A stretch of 64,000 nucleotides of DNA, taken from positions 42,934,901-42,998,900 of the forward strand of contig CM055096.1 in assembly GCA_029204225.1 (NCBI GenBank), given 5' to 3'. The position numbers were made by a program, and so were the translations under genes. The stretch is from Diphasiastrum complanatum (taxonomy: Eukaryota; Streptophyta; Lycopodiopsida; Lycopodiales; Lycopodiaceae). Positions 24,511-36,327 of this stretch are shown here, one piece after another (within the stretch, counting starts at the first letter, position 1; the number at the start of each line of letters is the position of its first letter). The notes beneath the pieces are model-generated. The model was not told the DNA's origin, did no database searches, and worked only from the letters and a program-made list of their open reading frames with translations.

Positions 24511-25240
24511 TGTCAAAAATTGTGAACTCCTGCAGCTTTGTCACGAAGCGAAGAGAATGGCGAACATACCTCGGAAACGCTAAAGCACGAAACGAAGCGA
24601 CACGACACGAACAAAAACAATTTGAGTTGTCGCCTGGCAGCTCGACGAGCATGGCGTATTGAACTCCACGCTCAGTTGAAATAGTTAGCCATAACAGAGA
24701 ATAACTAACTAGTTGATTAACATTTACTTGTCTTGTAATTCTCTGTTTAGGTGTCTTGTAAACTCCACATAGTGGAGATATATACACAATTTGGATCAAC
24801 ACGAATTAGTGTAGAAGAAGAGCGGAATAGAATCAGAAAGAGAGACGAAAATAGCTGTGATTGAAAGTCTGCCAACGAGCAGAACACAACAATTGAGCTG
24901 AGTGTCAATCCGCCAACGAGCGAGACATTGATCATCTCACTCCAAATTCAAAAATTGATAATGCATTTGCTCTCTTCTCCATCTCCTTGTTTTTCATTGT
25001 CTTGATTGCTAGAATAATTTATGTTCTGTGATCTGTCGTTGCATGCCTAGAATCTTGAAGCTTCCGCAAAAGAAAAATAAGCGAACTCAAAAAGATTCTG
25101 TTCGCGACGGATGCGCGAAAACAATCAGAGTTCGCGACAGATTCGCGAAAACAATCTGTTCGTGAAAACAACCAATTCGCGACAGATTCGCGAAAGGAAT
25201 CAGTTCGCGAAAACGATCATTTCGCGAAAGATTTGCGACA
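24511..25240 (+). repeat. 3' LTR of element 4
   Basis: 730 bp, starts TGTCAAAAATT and ends GATTTGCGACA. Its centre (about 24806-25040) has two CCAACGAGC(A/G) units and no similarity to the corresponding part of the 5' LTR. Confidence 0.85.
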
Positions 25241-25860
25241 CATGGATCATGGGGTCTTTATGGTTTCACTTTCATTTGTTCGCCACAAGCCATTTTGTTC
25301 ATGTACAAGCCTAAAAGTCTTCCTTATGTAGTTATATTCAGGACTAGTTGACTATCATTATTTGGTAATGGAGTGGGGGCCCAATTATCATTGTTTGGTA
25401 TTGGAGTGGGGGTCCTGCTGGACGGGTGCAAGCTTGTTGGGAGGTTGAACTATTTTCCCTTCTGTGACCCTGTTTTTGAATAAGCTTAGGCTAAGCGTCT
25501 AGAAGCTTCTTCAAGTTCCTATAGGGTAGGAAATGGACCTAAAGACATTCACTTCTTAACTGTGAATTAGGTAGGACTATAGGTCTAGAGAGGAGAAATC
25601 GAGGTTTGTAGTGGTTTAGTCTAATCTCATATGTGATGGATTTTAGCTTCCTCCTTCACTTGACATTATCTATATTTCATGTGGTTGTGTTCCTGATTGT
25701 AGGGTGCTTATGTCAAGTTATGAAGAATAGGAACCCATCGATTCCTACAAACTATCCCATTATAAATGAACTTTTGGGGATGTGAAAGGAGGATTATTAT
25801 CGTCCTATTTTTAATTTATGAGTATTACAACTCCATGAGACAGGTTCATGGTGATGTTGT
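25241..25860. other. Presumed 3' LTR tail of element 3 and flank
   Basis: No gene. It contains two copies of ATTATTTGGTAATGGAGTGGGG-like sequence near 25351 and 25387 (period about 36 bp) and an ACTATTTTCCCT motif shared with the 5' LTR remnant. Where element 3 ends is not clear. Confidence 0.35.
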
Positions 25861-26560
25861 GCTAGTTGAGGCAAACACGTTGAGAAGCAAGGGTGTTGGA
25901 GCTATGGCAGATCAATTCTCTTTTGGATGATGAGTTCAATTAAATGTGGACTTAGATGGAAAAGTTTCATCCGTCTCCAATCATCAAAGGAGGTGAAAGG
26001 GACCTTACTAAAAGGAGCAAAGGTTGGACAAACAACTAAATTGAAACAAATTCAAATAAGGTCTAGTGAATCAATCCCTGACTATGTCAAGATAATACAA
26101 GATCAACTCAAGGATTTTGATAGTTTGACGATTAGCCTAACAATGATCATAGATAAATTCTACAGAGTAACAAATGAGATATGGTAAAGAATACGCATCA
26201 ACATGGGAAGCATATAATGATGTACATGTCCTATGTGAAGTAAAGCAATTAGAAGCAACAACAGAAAAGCCATATATCAATCAAAGTACAATCGAATGAG
26301 GAATCAAAGCAAATTGCCTCAATAGTGATGAATGATCAAAAGTAACTGAGAAAATTCAAGCCTTGCAGCAAGAAAAAGAAGAGCCAAGTGAACAAAGTCT
26401 TTCACGCAAGGGAAAGTATTAGGAACAAAATGAAAGAATGGTCCAAATCAATGGCTCTCAAGTTCTTTGGCCAAATCAATGTACATTTTTTGTTACTAGA
26501 AATGAAGCCTTGAGCCAAAAGCTTCAATTGGGTATGCGTTCTCTGGAATCAATTTGGTCT
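25861..26560 (+). pseudogene. Possible copia gag remnant
   Basis: A frame at 25927-26187 gives KLKQIQIRSSESIPDYVKII followed by a helix QDQLKDFDSL. This resembles the UBN2-type copia gag middle (..Q.L...ES...Y....). No zinc knuckle or protease is recognisable downstream. The call rests on this weak pattern only. Confidence 0.25.
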
Positions 26561-27543
26561 CATATCATCACTCACTCTCTCTCTCTCTCTCTCTCATGAT
26601 GGGCATGACATTTCATTTTTGCAAGAAAAAAACACAAGCTACAAGTGACTATTTATTGTAGTTGATTAGATGGTAGAAGTTGAAAATTGCTTTGCTAAGC
26701 TCAAGGTCTAGATTGGATATATCAGAAAAATGATGTATAGATATATCTGAAACGAGTCTGAAGACTCCAATACCAATTTGAACCCGTCATATTAATTGGG
26801 AAATTTTAAGGTGTATTTGAGTAATGTCATGATTGATTTAAAGTGTTTCATGAAGCAATAAGATTATTTTGTTACTTGAAGCAAACATGTACCATTCATA
26901 GCATAAATGCTTTTAGGTCTTACCCGTTGAGGAATAATCCCTCCATACATTGCTGTAATAATCCAACAAAGATTTAGTCATAAAAAACTGAAAAAGAATA
27001 GGATGAAATCTATCATCATGATAACTCTCGACTCGGCCATAGACACTGCAAGCTATAAGAAGCCATCAATATCACATGCATGCACAATCACTGAGAATGC
27101 ACCTGCATGCCTGGCTGCATGCATCACCTGAACTAGATCATGTAAGATAAGGAGACACAATTTAGCAGTACTAATGAAGCTAATAGACAAGATCAACCAG
27201 CCATGTGGTAGGTGCCAACATAGAAGATGGTTGCCAAACTCACACCTGCTGGCACCTGACTCATTTTCCATTTAAGTACATTCATGAACTGCAAAGCTAT
27301 TTTCGAGCAAGTTAGAAATTTCCCATAATATTACCTTGGCAATCAAAAATCTGTTGCAAGAATCCTTCCCCTAGAGCTCATTCTCCACAATACATTTGTA
27401 AACTGGAGGTTTCTTTTATTCTGCTCCTTGTGCTGGTTAATTGTTAGATGCACGTAGAAAGGTAGTGTGATACTCGTTTGTTTCTTCAATCAGTTTGCTG
27501 GTGCAATTTTGTGCCCCTTGACAGAAAGAAGAGAGAGGTGCAG
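26561..27543. other. Intergenic DNA with short CT run
   Basis: No gene recognised. A 20-odd bp CT run lies at about 26573-26595. The 3' end provides a CAG splice acceptor for the helicase exon that follows. Confidence 0.45.
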
Positions 27544-27926
27544 TGAAGCTCATGACGTTGCATGCAGCCAAAGGCTTGGAATTCAAATGTGTCTTCATAG
27601 TAGGATTGAATGATAAATTGTTCCCTTTCCAGAATTGCGATCCTGAAGAAGAGCGTCGTCTATTTTACGTGGGCATCACACGAGCAAAGGATTATTTGTA
27701 TGCTTGCTAACTTTCTTTTTGTGATAGACATGTATTGATGTTTCTTTTCTTGCTTTACTATTAACTCCAATTTATAATGAACGAAGATACATTGATATTT
27801 TATGGGTTTTGCAGGTACCTAACATACCATAGGTTTTACCATGGCCTTCAAAACAAAGGAGATTGTAAGGTTTCACCATTTTTGCAAGAGATATCTGCCA
27901 AAACAGAGTTTATGAATATTTATTGA
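27544..27926 (+). pseudogene. UvrD/SRS2-type DNA helicase, last two exons only
   Basis: Exon A (27544-27697) follows a CAG acceptor and encodes [20 protein letters not shown], then LFPFQN and [18 protein letters not shown]. These are SF1A helicase motifs V and VI, which bind DNA and the ATP gamma phosphate; the arginine finger is in GITRAK. The intron 27698-27814 (GT...TTTTGCAG) splits the codon for the Leu after DY. Exon B (27815-27926) continues YLTYHRFYHGLQ, then SPFLQEISAK and stops at TGA, like the ..R.FL.EI end of UvrD/PcrA and plant SRS2-like helicases. Splice sites and frame are intact, but I find no motifs I-IV upstream. This is either the 3' end of a gene with a very long intron or a captured fragment. 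Confidence 0.75.
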
Positions 27927-28076
27927 GTCTATACTATCTCAGATACCTGCTTTTAGTTTTTACCAGCATGTATAGTTTCATCAACTTGTAAGTAGAACAT
28001 TATGTTCTTAGGACCTCACGAAAGATTCACAGAGTATATTTGTCTTTAAAGAATGGAAAAGAAAATTAAGGATAAC

Positions 28077-28184
28077 CTAACATACGATAGGTTTTTCCAT
28101 GGCCTGCAAAATGAAGGACGTTGTAGGTTTCCACCATTATTGAAAGAGATATCTGCCAAAGCAGAGTTTATGAATATTTTTTGA
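28077..28184 (+). pseudogene. Duplicated last exon of the helicase
   Basis: LTYDRFFHGLQNEG...PPLLKEISAKAEFMNIF and TGA: 35 codons, the same length as the corresponding part of exon B (LTYHRFYHGLQNKG...FLQEISAKTEFMNIY). Similarity continues past the stop (AGCATGTATAGTTTCATC in both, near 27966 and 28244). There is no splice acceptor or TAC codon before it, so it is a truncated tandem copy that kept its reading frame by size. Confidence 0.8.
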
Positions 28185-28667
28185 GTGTAAACTATCTCAA
28201 ATTCCTGCTTGTAGTTTTTCCCTTTCCAGTGCATGGAAGAGTTCAGCATGTATAGTTTCATCCAGTTGTAAATCCACTACTCATTCGTCAAAAAAGATTG
28301 CACAAGGGGATTGATGCACGAAGCTTTCTTGACCTAACTCAAAAAACTGAAAAGGATTTTCATGCGTCAATATACCTATTCTCCTTACGAACAATTCATA
28401 AATATTCATCATTTGTCTTTCCTTTGTGCTGATGCAGCTACTTTTCAGTCGCCTGCACATTGTTTCAACTCATTATGTTACAAACTCATGCATGATGGTC
28501 CCAATATCCCAAGTTAGCCTTTCCACTCTAGTCACATCCATATTCTCTTCAGTTCACTCAAATAATATGGAGCAATGATGGTTGATTGATTCTTTTTTGT
28601 GATTGTGTCGACCACATCTTAAAATATCCAAGTATTAAATAAGTATTTGGTTTTGCGACCTAGGACA

Positions 28668-28671
<4 letters not shown>

Positions 28672-28705
<34 letters not shown>
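28672..28705. repeat. (CT)n microsatellite
   Basis: 34-bp uninterrupted CT run. Confidence 0.95.
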
Positions 28706-28708
<3 letters not shown>

Positions 28709-28743
28709 ATTGACACACAAGATTAAACTAAAGTTAGGTCAAA

Positions 28744-29628
28744 CCATAGTTACCCAGAAATGCGTTTCTGGGCTAGAAACGCTGAACAAAGAAAAACAGA
28801 ATACATAAATTTTTTACATACATGGTATACATACTGTCTCAGGGCCCCGAATAATCAATGCCCCAATCAAGTGCTAATAAGCACATGTGCATAATGCTCC
28901 CACTAACAAAGGCATTTAGATATATGTTTGTTAACTGTAAAATATCTTTTGGTTTTTAAACAAACACATCAATATACTCCCATGTAGCCTCCTCAATAGA
29001 CCATCAATCCTGCTTCATGAATATTGTATTTGATGCCAAAACCATAATACCGGGGGGTAATTTCTCTACATCAAACCAATCTGTAGCTATTGAGATAAAC
29101 GTTTGGCCCCTCAACAAGGTAATGTTTGTGGCTCATCAAAAACATGTTGATACTACTACAATAAATCTTTAACTATCTATAGAATAAGAGATGTACGAAA
29201 CTTCTGAAGCCAAACATATATTTGCCTCATGATGCAATGTATGTTGAAGAGATGCCTCTGAAACTAGTTAAGAGAGATAAGTTGACGACCGTATTGTGAT
29301 TTTGTGCCATGAAATGTATGTTATCGTCCATCTTGAGTACCGATAATGTGATGCTATGCCAAGCTCAAAGTTTTCTCTCTCAATAACGTAAACCTATCTA
29401 ATCTAAGAATGCTACATACGTTTTGATAGATAGGAGTGATGTAGACACAATGTTTAAAGTCACCAATTTGATATTGGATAAGTTCTGGCATCTTGTACTC
29501 TAGTACCATGAAGAGTGAGGTGTAAAACAAAAATAAAAACAAAGTTTCTCAAAAACACTCCAATAATCAAGAAATGCATTTATAAATGCATTTCTAAACG
29601 CGTTTCTAGAAATGCAGTGCATCTATGG
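28744..29628. mobile_element. Candidate foldback/hAT-like non-autonomous element
   Basis: The left end is CCATAGTTACCCAGAAATGCG. The right end, reverse-complemented, is CCATAGATGCACTGCATTTC followed by TAGAAACGCG. Both ends are dense in hairpins: CCCAGAAA-TGCG-TTTCTGGG (28753-28772), a perfect 24-bp palindrome at 29571-29594 and AAACGCGTTT (29596-29605). There is no coding capacity and no clear target duplication. Similar A/T-rich ends with GAAACGCGTTTC stems are seen in hAT-type MITEs, but this is inference. Confidence 0.4.
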
Positions 29629-30430
29629 AACTTCTAAAACACCTTAGGTTGAAATTGTACATATGTTTTTTGGGCAGAAAAACCGTTCCAGAAATCAATC
29701 TTAATATAAGCATTCACTACATAAATAGTAGTCAATCAAATTTTGATTCATGGTTATGAGAATGATGATGAATATTAAGTCAAACCAATCAAATATAGAG
29801 CAAGGGAATCTTGTATGATCAAAGCAAAGAGGGGTGTTTATGAGAAACTCAAATTTTCATGTGTGAAGATTGCAGTAACATGTATGCACAAGAGAAGATA
29901 TCCATTTAGAAGATTTCAAAATTAGTAGAGACACATAATTGGGTTTATATAGAGGGTCAACTCATAATTTTTTTTGCACAATATACTCTTCGACATTGGC
30001 CTTGGGAGTCCATGTTTCTAGATTAAGTGAGAGAGCCCTTGGACCGTGTCCACCCTTGTTGTGAATGAAATTTTGGAACTTCAACATCGTTATCCTGCTA
30101 TCTCTTCCCCATAAGCAAGAAATAATTTGTATAATAGTCAATTGGCATATATCATGCTTTTCAAACAAACACATGACAAAATGGAAAAACTATCTATGCT
30201 TTTAGGACATAATGAAGCTCAACATTTGGCTATGTTATTATATTATATGCGGACAAGTTTCGATGGAGTGGCCTCCATTTGCAAGAAAAATATTCCAATC
30301 AGTAGTCCTTGTGGATTTTGTCGAACCAGCCTGATTCAAGTATTTCTTGAAACAATTCCACCATAAATACAAGACTTGTGTGGACTCGGTGGTGCAACAA
30401 ATGTTCAATCCCAACCTCTCTCTGAAAAGT
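29629..30430. other. Intergenic DNA, no gene recognised
   Basis: Short open frames on both strands without a recognised motif. A plus-strand frame at 30127-30366 (KLSMLLGHNEAQHLAMLLYY) might be an earlier part of the coding-like stretch that follows, in another frame. Confidence 0.35.
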
Positions 30431-30436
30431 TAGAAT

Positions 30437-30676
30437 CGCCAAGACCAACTCATTATTGCCCCTGTTTACTATCGCACAACTCTGACATCTTCTCAATATG
30501 CAACAATGGTTGAGGAACGACATCGCATTCAATGGTTGTCAAGAATCTCTTATGTCCTTGGTGCTTTAAAAGATGACAATATTATACGGGCTATGGATGG
30601 TTGTGGGAAGCTAATTCAAGAAATCCGCAAACAAAAAGACGAAGTTGAGGCCATACAACAAGCACATGTATCATAG
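30437..30676 (+). CDS. Unrecognised coding-like terminal exon
   Basis: An open frame after a stop at about 30434 reads QDQLIIAPVYYRTTLTSSQY, then MVEERHRIQWLSRISYVLGA, ALKDDNIIRAMDGCGKLIQE, EIRKQKDEVEAIQQAHVS and a TAG. It has the amphipathic, charged pattern of real protein, ending in a probable coiled coil. I do not recognise the family. It could be the last exon of a captured plant gene; the upstream part is not connected in frame. Confidence 0.25.
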   Translation, partial: RQDQLIIAPVYYRTTLTSSQYATMVEERHRIQWLSRISYVLGALKDDNIIRAMDGCGKLIQEIRKQKDEVEAIQQAHVS

Positions 30677-30816
30677 AACCTATGTGATTGATGTAATCCT
30701 TAAGAAAATTAAACTTCAAATAAAAAAATTCACATAGTTATACTCGGGTTGATGGTATAATGGGATCGGATAATCTTTGCAATGCCTGAGTGGTTGATAC
30801 CAGCCACCGATTTTTA

Positions 30817-30994
30817 AACATGCTTATATTATCACCCGACTGGTATCAATTTTTTTTTAAATGATAATGCTAGGACCCGCTTCACCCTATTGGTATTAAG
30901 ATTTGAACATGCTTATATTTTCACCCGATTGGTATCAAATTTTTTTTAAATGATAATGCTAGGACCCGCTTCACCCTGTTGGTATTAAGATTTT
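30817..30994. repeat. 89-bp tandem duplication
   Basis: Units 30817-30905 and 30906-30994 both run from AACATGCTTATATT through TAGGACCCGCTTCACCCT to GGTATTAAGATTT, with only a few differences. Confidence 0.9.
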
Positions 30995-31139
30995 TAATAA
31001 CCACGCAACATTGGAGCGAGGTGAGAAAACACTTAGAGGATAGTACCATGGTGTTGGGATGAGAGTCTATAGCCTAGACCACATCCTTCCCACCTCCACA
31101 AAAAAAAAATGGACCAAAAAACAAAAAGAAGTCAACAAG

Positions 31140-31470
31140 AGGCAGGGAACAGGACAAGGGTGTGGTGTGTCGGCTCCACATAATTGTAGCACCCTGGCGC
31201 GTCAGGGTGCGCCAGCCAGGGGCTGGCCAAAAGAGCGCAGGCGGGCACTGTGGCGCCAGGGCGGGTGCGCCAAGGGGCAGGTAGCGCCAAGTTGGAGCCG
31301 GGCAGGGGCACCGGCGCCAAGTGGGTGGTGTCGAGCAGGCAGGCCAGACAAGGGGTAGGCCCAGGTGGTGTCGGGCAGGCAGGCCCAGGTGGCACCAGGA
31401 ACCGGGCAGGCGGCACTGGGCAGCTTCACACCCACTGCACACATGTGAGCAAGTAGGTGGGTTCACTTAT
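31140..31470. other. GC-rich patch with GGCGCC and CAGG repeats
   Basis: An island of much higher GC and CpG than its surroundings. It carries many GCGCCA/GGCGCC units and three to four copies of a GGGCAGGCAGGCC-like unit (near 31334-31402). Open frames on both strands are Ala/Pro/Gly-rich by composition, overlap one another and show no codon signal, so I do not call a gene. Confidence 0.6.
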
Positions 31471-31513
31471 ATATAGGTACTGATTTATCTCAGAGATTTG
31501 CTTATGGGATAAA

Positions 31514-31541
31514 CCCTGGTGCCCGACACGTGGCACCAGGG
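31514..31541. other. Perfect 10-bp stem, 8-nt loop
   Basis: CCCTGGTGCC (31514-31523) and GGCACCAGGG (31532-31541) around CGACACGT. A T-poor A-rich tract follows at 31550. Role unknown. Confidence 0.7.
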
Positions 31542-31846
31542 CAAACAGTTTTAAAAAAAAAAAAACCTCCCTGCCTGGCCCACCATGACAGGTGCTCAGG
31601 GTGCTAAAAATAATAGGAGCCTTGGTGTGTCATGCAACGGATTTATTACATCGTGTGGACCTTTTAGCAACTACAGGGACTTTTACTTTTGGTGGGCAAT
31701 TGGCTTTTCAGCAACACCAGGAGGTGTGAGAGAGAGAGAGAGAGAGAGAGCGCGATGGCGTTTGCGTTTGCATCGGCCATGGCTCAGCCGAATGGAGTTG
31801 TCACGACATCTCTCTCTCTCTCTCTCTAACCTTTATTCTGATCATC

Positions 31847-32110
31847 CCTACTACTAATTTAATATATCTATATATGTTTCTAATATGACAAAAAGCTGCT
31901 AAACCTACTGCTAATCTGATCAGTCTGCTTATCTGATCTCTCTCTCTTTCTCTCTCTCCACTAATCTTTAATCTGTTCTACTGCATGCCACTAATCTAAT
32001 CAATTTAATATATCTATCTATATTTATCACGCGCATGACACAGAGCTGTTGACCCTACTAATCTAATCAGTCTCTGTCTCTTGCACATGACACATAGCTG
32101 CTGACTCCCA
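31847..32110. repeat. Imperfect repeats upstream of phytoglobin
   Basis: Two units of about 80-90 bp (31847-31928 and 31988-32076) share TTTAATATATCTAT, a GACA(A/C)A(A/G)AGCTG core and AATCT(G/A)ATCAGTCT. A shorter third copy (CATGACACATAGCTGCTGAC) lies at about 32085. Short CT runs separate them. They lie 300-560 bp upstream of the globin ATG. Confidence 0.65.
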
Positions 32111-32408
32111 CAACCAGCAACCTTTAGTATCTGTTTGACTCGACCCCTGCCCAAACGTTTTTGTACGAGGCGCTCCGTTACTACCGAAAAGGTCATCGCT
32201 TTCCACCTGCAAGTATATTATATCAATTGCAGCTTTCGAAATTGCTGCTGCAGTTAGGCTAATTCTTAACGAGGATTGGATGTGCAGTGGGTATTGTACT
32301 TAGCTTCCCAAGCGAATCTGCCTAGGTCAGGAAATGTCAGGCTCGCACCGGGGACACGTTGAGTTTGAACTCCGGAGTCCGAGCTAGCTGATAATTTGAG
32401 CCAAGATA

Positions 32409-33464
<1,056 letters not shown>

Positions 33465-33756
33465 CTATTCACAGCTGTACGTGTGAGATGTGTTTTTTCT
33501 ATTTCCATCAAAGTGTGCACTGTGGAGTGTAGATAGCAAATTAAATTTTATTCTGAAGACATCATTCACATCATGTTACATAAAGCAAATGAAGCGTTTC
33601 AAAAAGTCCACAACGATTGCACTTCTTTCATATTCCTCATCAATATCAATCCGATCAGCTGTGCTCGCTGAGATCCTGAAAGTTGAAACTGATCAACACT
33701 AATGCCTATTTTGCCATTTTTGGCTTGACATATACTTGTAACTTGTGCATAAGACA
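33465..33756 (+). other. Phytoglobin 3' flank
   Basis: AT-rich sequence after the stop, with AAATTAAATTTTA near 33538. It probably contains the 3' UTR; no canonical AATAAA was located. A LARD-like LTR begins 293 bp after the stop codon. Confidence 0.5.
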
Positions 33757-35073
33757 TGGGATAAAACATCTATTGTACATTGTGCTAATTAGGCAAGTAG
33801 TGACAAGTAGGTTAAAAGACCTATGTGGGCCTAGAGCTAGAATAGAAAAGATGTGTTGTAAAGCTACCTTTACAAGCTTTACTTCCGGCGCCATTGGTGC
33901 CAGCTATGTCCCCGGCGCCAGCAGCGCCCCTGTTGCTCCCGGCGCCACTGTGACCAGAATTCAGCCGGCGCCAAGTTCCTATGGCTGAAAATCTTTGATC
34001 GGTTCTAGCGAAGTCCAGAGAGCTCAGATCGATGTGCAATCACCTCACACGATCTAGGCATGATTAAAGGAAGCCTGGGGATCAATAAAATCTAGAGAGA
34101 GAAAATGACTTTCTAGAAAGAGAAAATCCTAGAGAGAGAAAAAACGTGCTTTACCAGCTTGGGTAGAGTGCTTGGTATGAGGGGGGGGTGCCGAATCACA
34201 CCAATACTATAGGGGAGTGCGGGTTGCGACTCAGGGCGAGCTCCAACCAAGTCTCAGCCTCCCTTGCTGGAATGTTGTCATGGCTCTCGCCTTGGCATGC
34301 TAGCGCCCCGGAGACTAGGGTCGGTCACACACTTGAAATGTAACCTTCTCAAATTTGTCAATAAAGTGGGATTTTCCTCAAACTGACTCTGATTACCTTC
34401 TGGGTTTCAGTGTTCGGTAAAAGCGCCAGTTGTAAGGCCGCTTTCAAAATTTTTAACTTGGCACATAGCTGAGGGTCGTATCCCGGGACGCCAGCGGTAT
34501 GCCGTCGGGACCATTCGGTCCGTGGCGCCAGCGGTATGCTGTCGGGACCATTTGGTCCAAGAACTGGTTGTTTCCATATCTGTCGCGGCTTGTGGTTCTG
34601 AGTGTTCCTTGCATGAACGTGAATGGGCTAAGCTCTTGGGGAACGGGCTTTAACCTGTCGGCTGAGTTGGATGGCTTGCTTGGGTGGATGTTACCTGTTT
34701 ATGGCTGTCCAGTCTGGCGTGGCGCCAGGTTGGCTTCCAGCGCTCGTGACGAAGCTTTCAGTTGGTTAAGTCTGATGTAAGTCAGACCGCTTGCTTGGAA
34801 TGGATGTTACTCGTTTGTAACGAAGCTTCGAGTTGGTTAAGTTTGATGTATGTCGGGCGGCTTGCTTGGAGGGAAGTCACCCACATCGGGACCCCCGATC
34901 TGGCATGGCGCCAGGTTGGATCTCAATGTTGGTCCTCAGAACTTCAAGTTGGTTAAGTCTGATCGTTGTTGGCGAGTTGGCTGCTTGTATGTCAAGTGGG
35001 TTCGGATGGCAAGAGTTGAAGGCTGGGAAGCTAAGTCGTGGTTCCCGGCTCCCTTTGGGATGCCTGCGCTACA
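33757..35073 (+). repeat. 5' LTR of the LARD-like element
   Basis: About 1317 bp, ending CGCTACA two bases before the primer-binding site. It contains four CCGGCGCC units in about 90 bp (33885-33975), a 37-bp tandem duplication (34489 and 34526, CGCCAGCGGTATGC), and three copies of an AGTTGGTTAAGT(C/T)TGAT unit (34760, 34831, 34947). Confidence 0.65.
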
Positions 35074-35075
35074 TG

Positions 35076-35088
35076 TGGTATCAGAGCC
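35076..35088 (+). promoter_or_regulatory. Primer-binding site of the LARD-like element
   Basis: TGGTATCAGAGCC, exact complement of the initiator tRNA-Met 3' end, two bases after CTACA. Confidence 0.85.
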
Positions 35089-35163
35089 GACTGGCCGGTC
35101 AGCTATGCGGATCTCACGGAAATGGCCACGGTTTGGGGTTCATCAAGACAACTGTTGTGCAAG

Positions 35164-35551
35164 GTGCTGCCCACAGTGTAAGCACGGGTGCGTCCACGGT
35201 CGGGGTGGTCGGCAGAACGGGGGACTTGATGAGTCAAAGTGCTGCCCTTGAGGTGTAAGCACGGTCAATTCTAGCGGTTCGGGCTTGGCGCTGTCTGCAC
35301 GTAGGACGGATGAGGCAAAGTGCTGCCTAGGGAGGTGAAAGCACGGTCTGTACCTTGTGGGGTGCGGGGCGACATATTCGAACTGTACGGGTTAACCATT
35401 GATACAGAGATGCTGCTCGAATTCGGGTGTAAAGCACGGGTGGTTAGCTGCCGGTGCGGGATAACTGCCGATCGTTTAGCTATAAGGGCTATCGACCAAA
35501 AAGTGGTGGGGCGTGACTGAGGCAATGTGCTGCTTAATGGTGAAAGCACGG
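35164..35551 (+). repeat. Five-copy stem-like motif array in the LARD leader
   Basis: Consensus GTGCTGC-(8-13 nt)-GTG(T/A)AAGCACGG occurs at 35164-35187, 35239-35264, 35320-35346, 35410-35439 and 35527-35551. The outer GTGCT and AGCAC are inverted repeats, so each unit can form a short hairpin; copy 4 starts ATGCT. Four of the five are preceded by GGCAA, GTCAA or CAAG. Spacing grows from 75 to 117 bp. Sequence between copies is not repeated. Confidence 0.8.
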
Positions 35552-35824
35552 ATAGTTGGAGGGGTGTCCTATGTGGGCTGATTCTGTGATCGATTTGTAT
35601 GGGCGCGGCCAGGCAAAGGTCCGTTGGCAGGACCATCTCAAAGGGGGACCTTGCCTTTGTTACTTGTTAGTAAACCTGCCTGAGTGTCTTACTTGTACGT
35701 ATTCGTGGTGAGTCTTAGTACTCGTGCTTTGCCTGGTTTGCATGATTGCTTGTGATACAAGGAGCTGATGGCTCGAGAAGGAACCTTTTCTTTTGAAGGC
35801 TGATACCATCAAACAAAGAGGACT

Positions 35825-36327
35825 ACAGAATCTGTGGGGCGGATTTGAAGTTCAAGTACTCACACGTGAACGACAACGAAACGACTCAATGTTTGCAAAG
35901 GATGGATGGCTAGCCTGTTTCTTGGGTTAGTTTCATTTGCGACAACGCCCACCAGACGCAAGCAGGAAGTCAAAAGTTGGAAAGGGCCATTTCAGGGGAG
36001 ATCTTCTATGGAGCAGTTGGTCTTCATTTTGGGACGGCCACCTTCGGAACTGAAACTCACTGAGCATGGGCGATATCCAGAATCTGTGCGGCGGATTTGC
36101 AGTTCAAGTACTCGCACGTGAACGACAACGAAATGACTCAATGTTTGCAAAGGATGGATGACTAGCCTGTTTCTTGGGTTAGTTTCATTTGCGACAACGC
36201 CCACCAGACGCAAGCAGGAAGTCAAAAGTTGGAAAGGGCAATTTCAGGGGAGATCTTCTATAGCAGTTGGTCTTCATTTTGGGACGGCCACCTTCGGAAC
36301 TGAAACTCACTGAGCATGGGTGATATC
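35825..36327 (+). repeat. About 250-bp tandem duplication in the LARD interior
   Basis: Units 35825-36077 and 36078-36327 both start CAGAATCTGTG and end CTGAGCATGGG(C/T)GATATC. They are almost identical apart from small indels, so the duplication is recent. Confidence 0.92.

Noticed and set aside
31059-31466. Overlapping Ala/Pro/Gly-rich open frames on both strands
   Set aside because: A result of high GC and repeated words; no frame stands out and no domain is seen.
34499-35258. Repeated open frames in the LARD 5' LTR and its inverted copy
   Set aside because: Three frames are open in the same place because of short internal repeats; no gag or pol motif, no consistent start.
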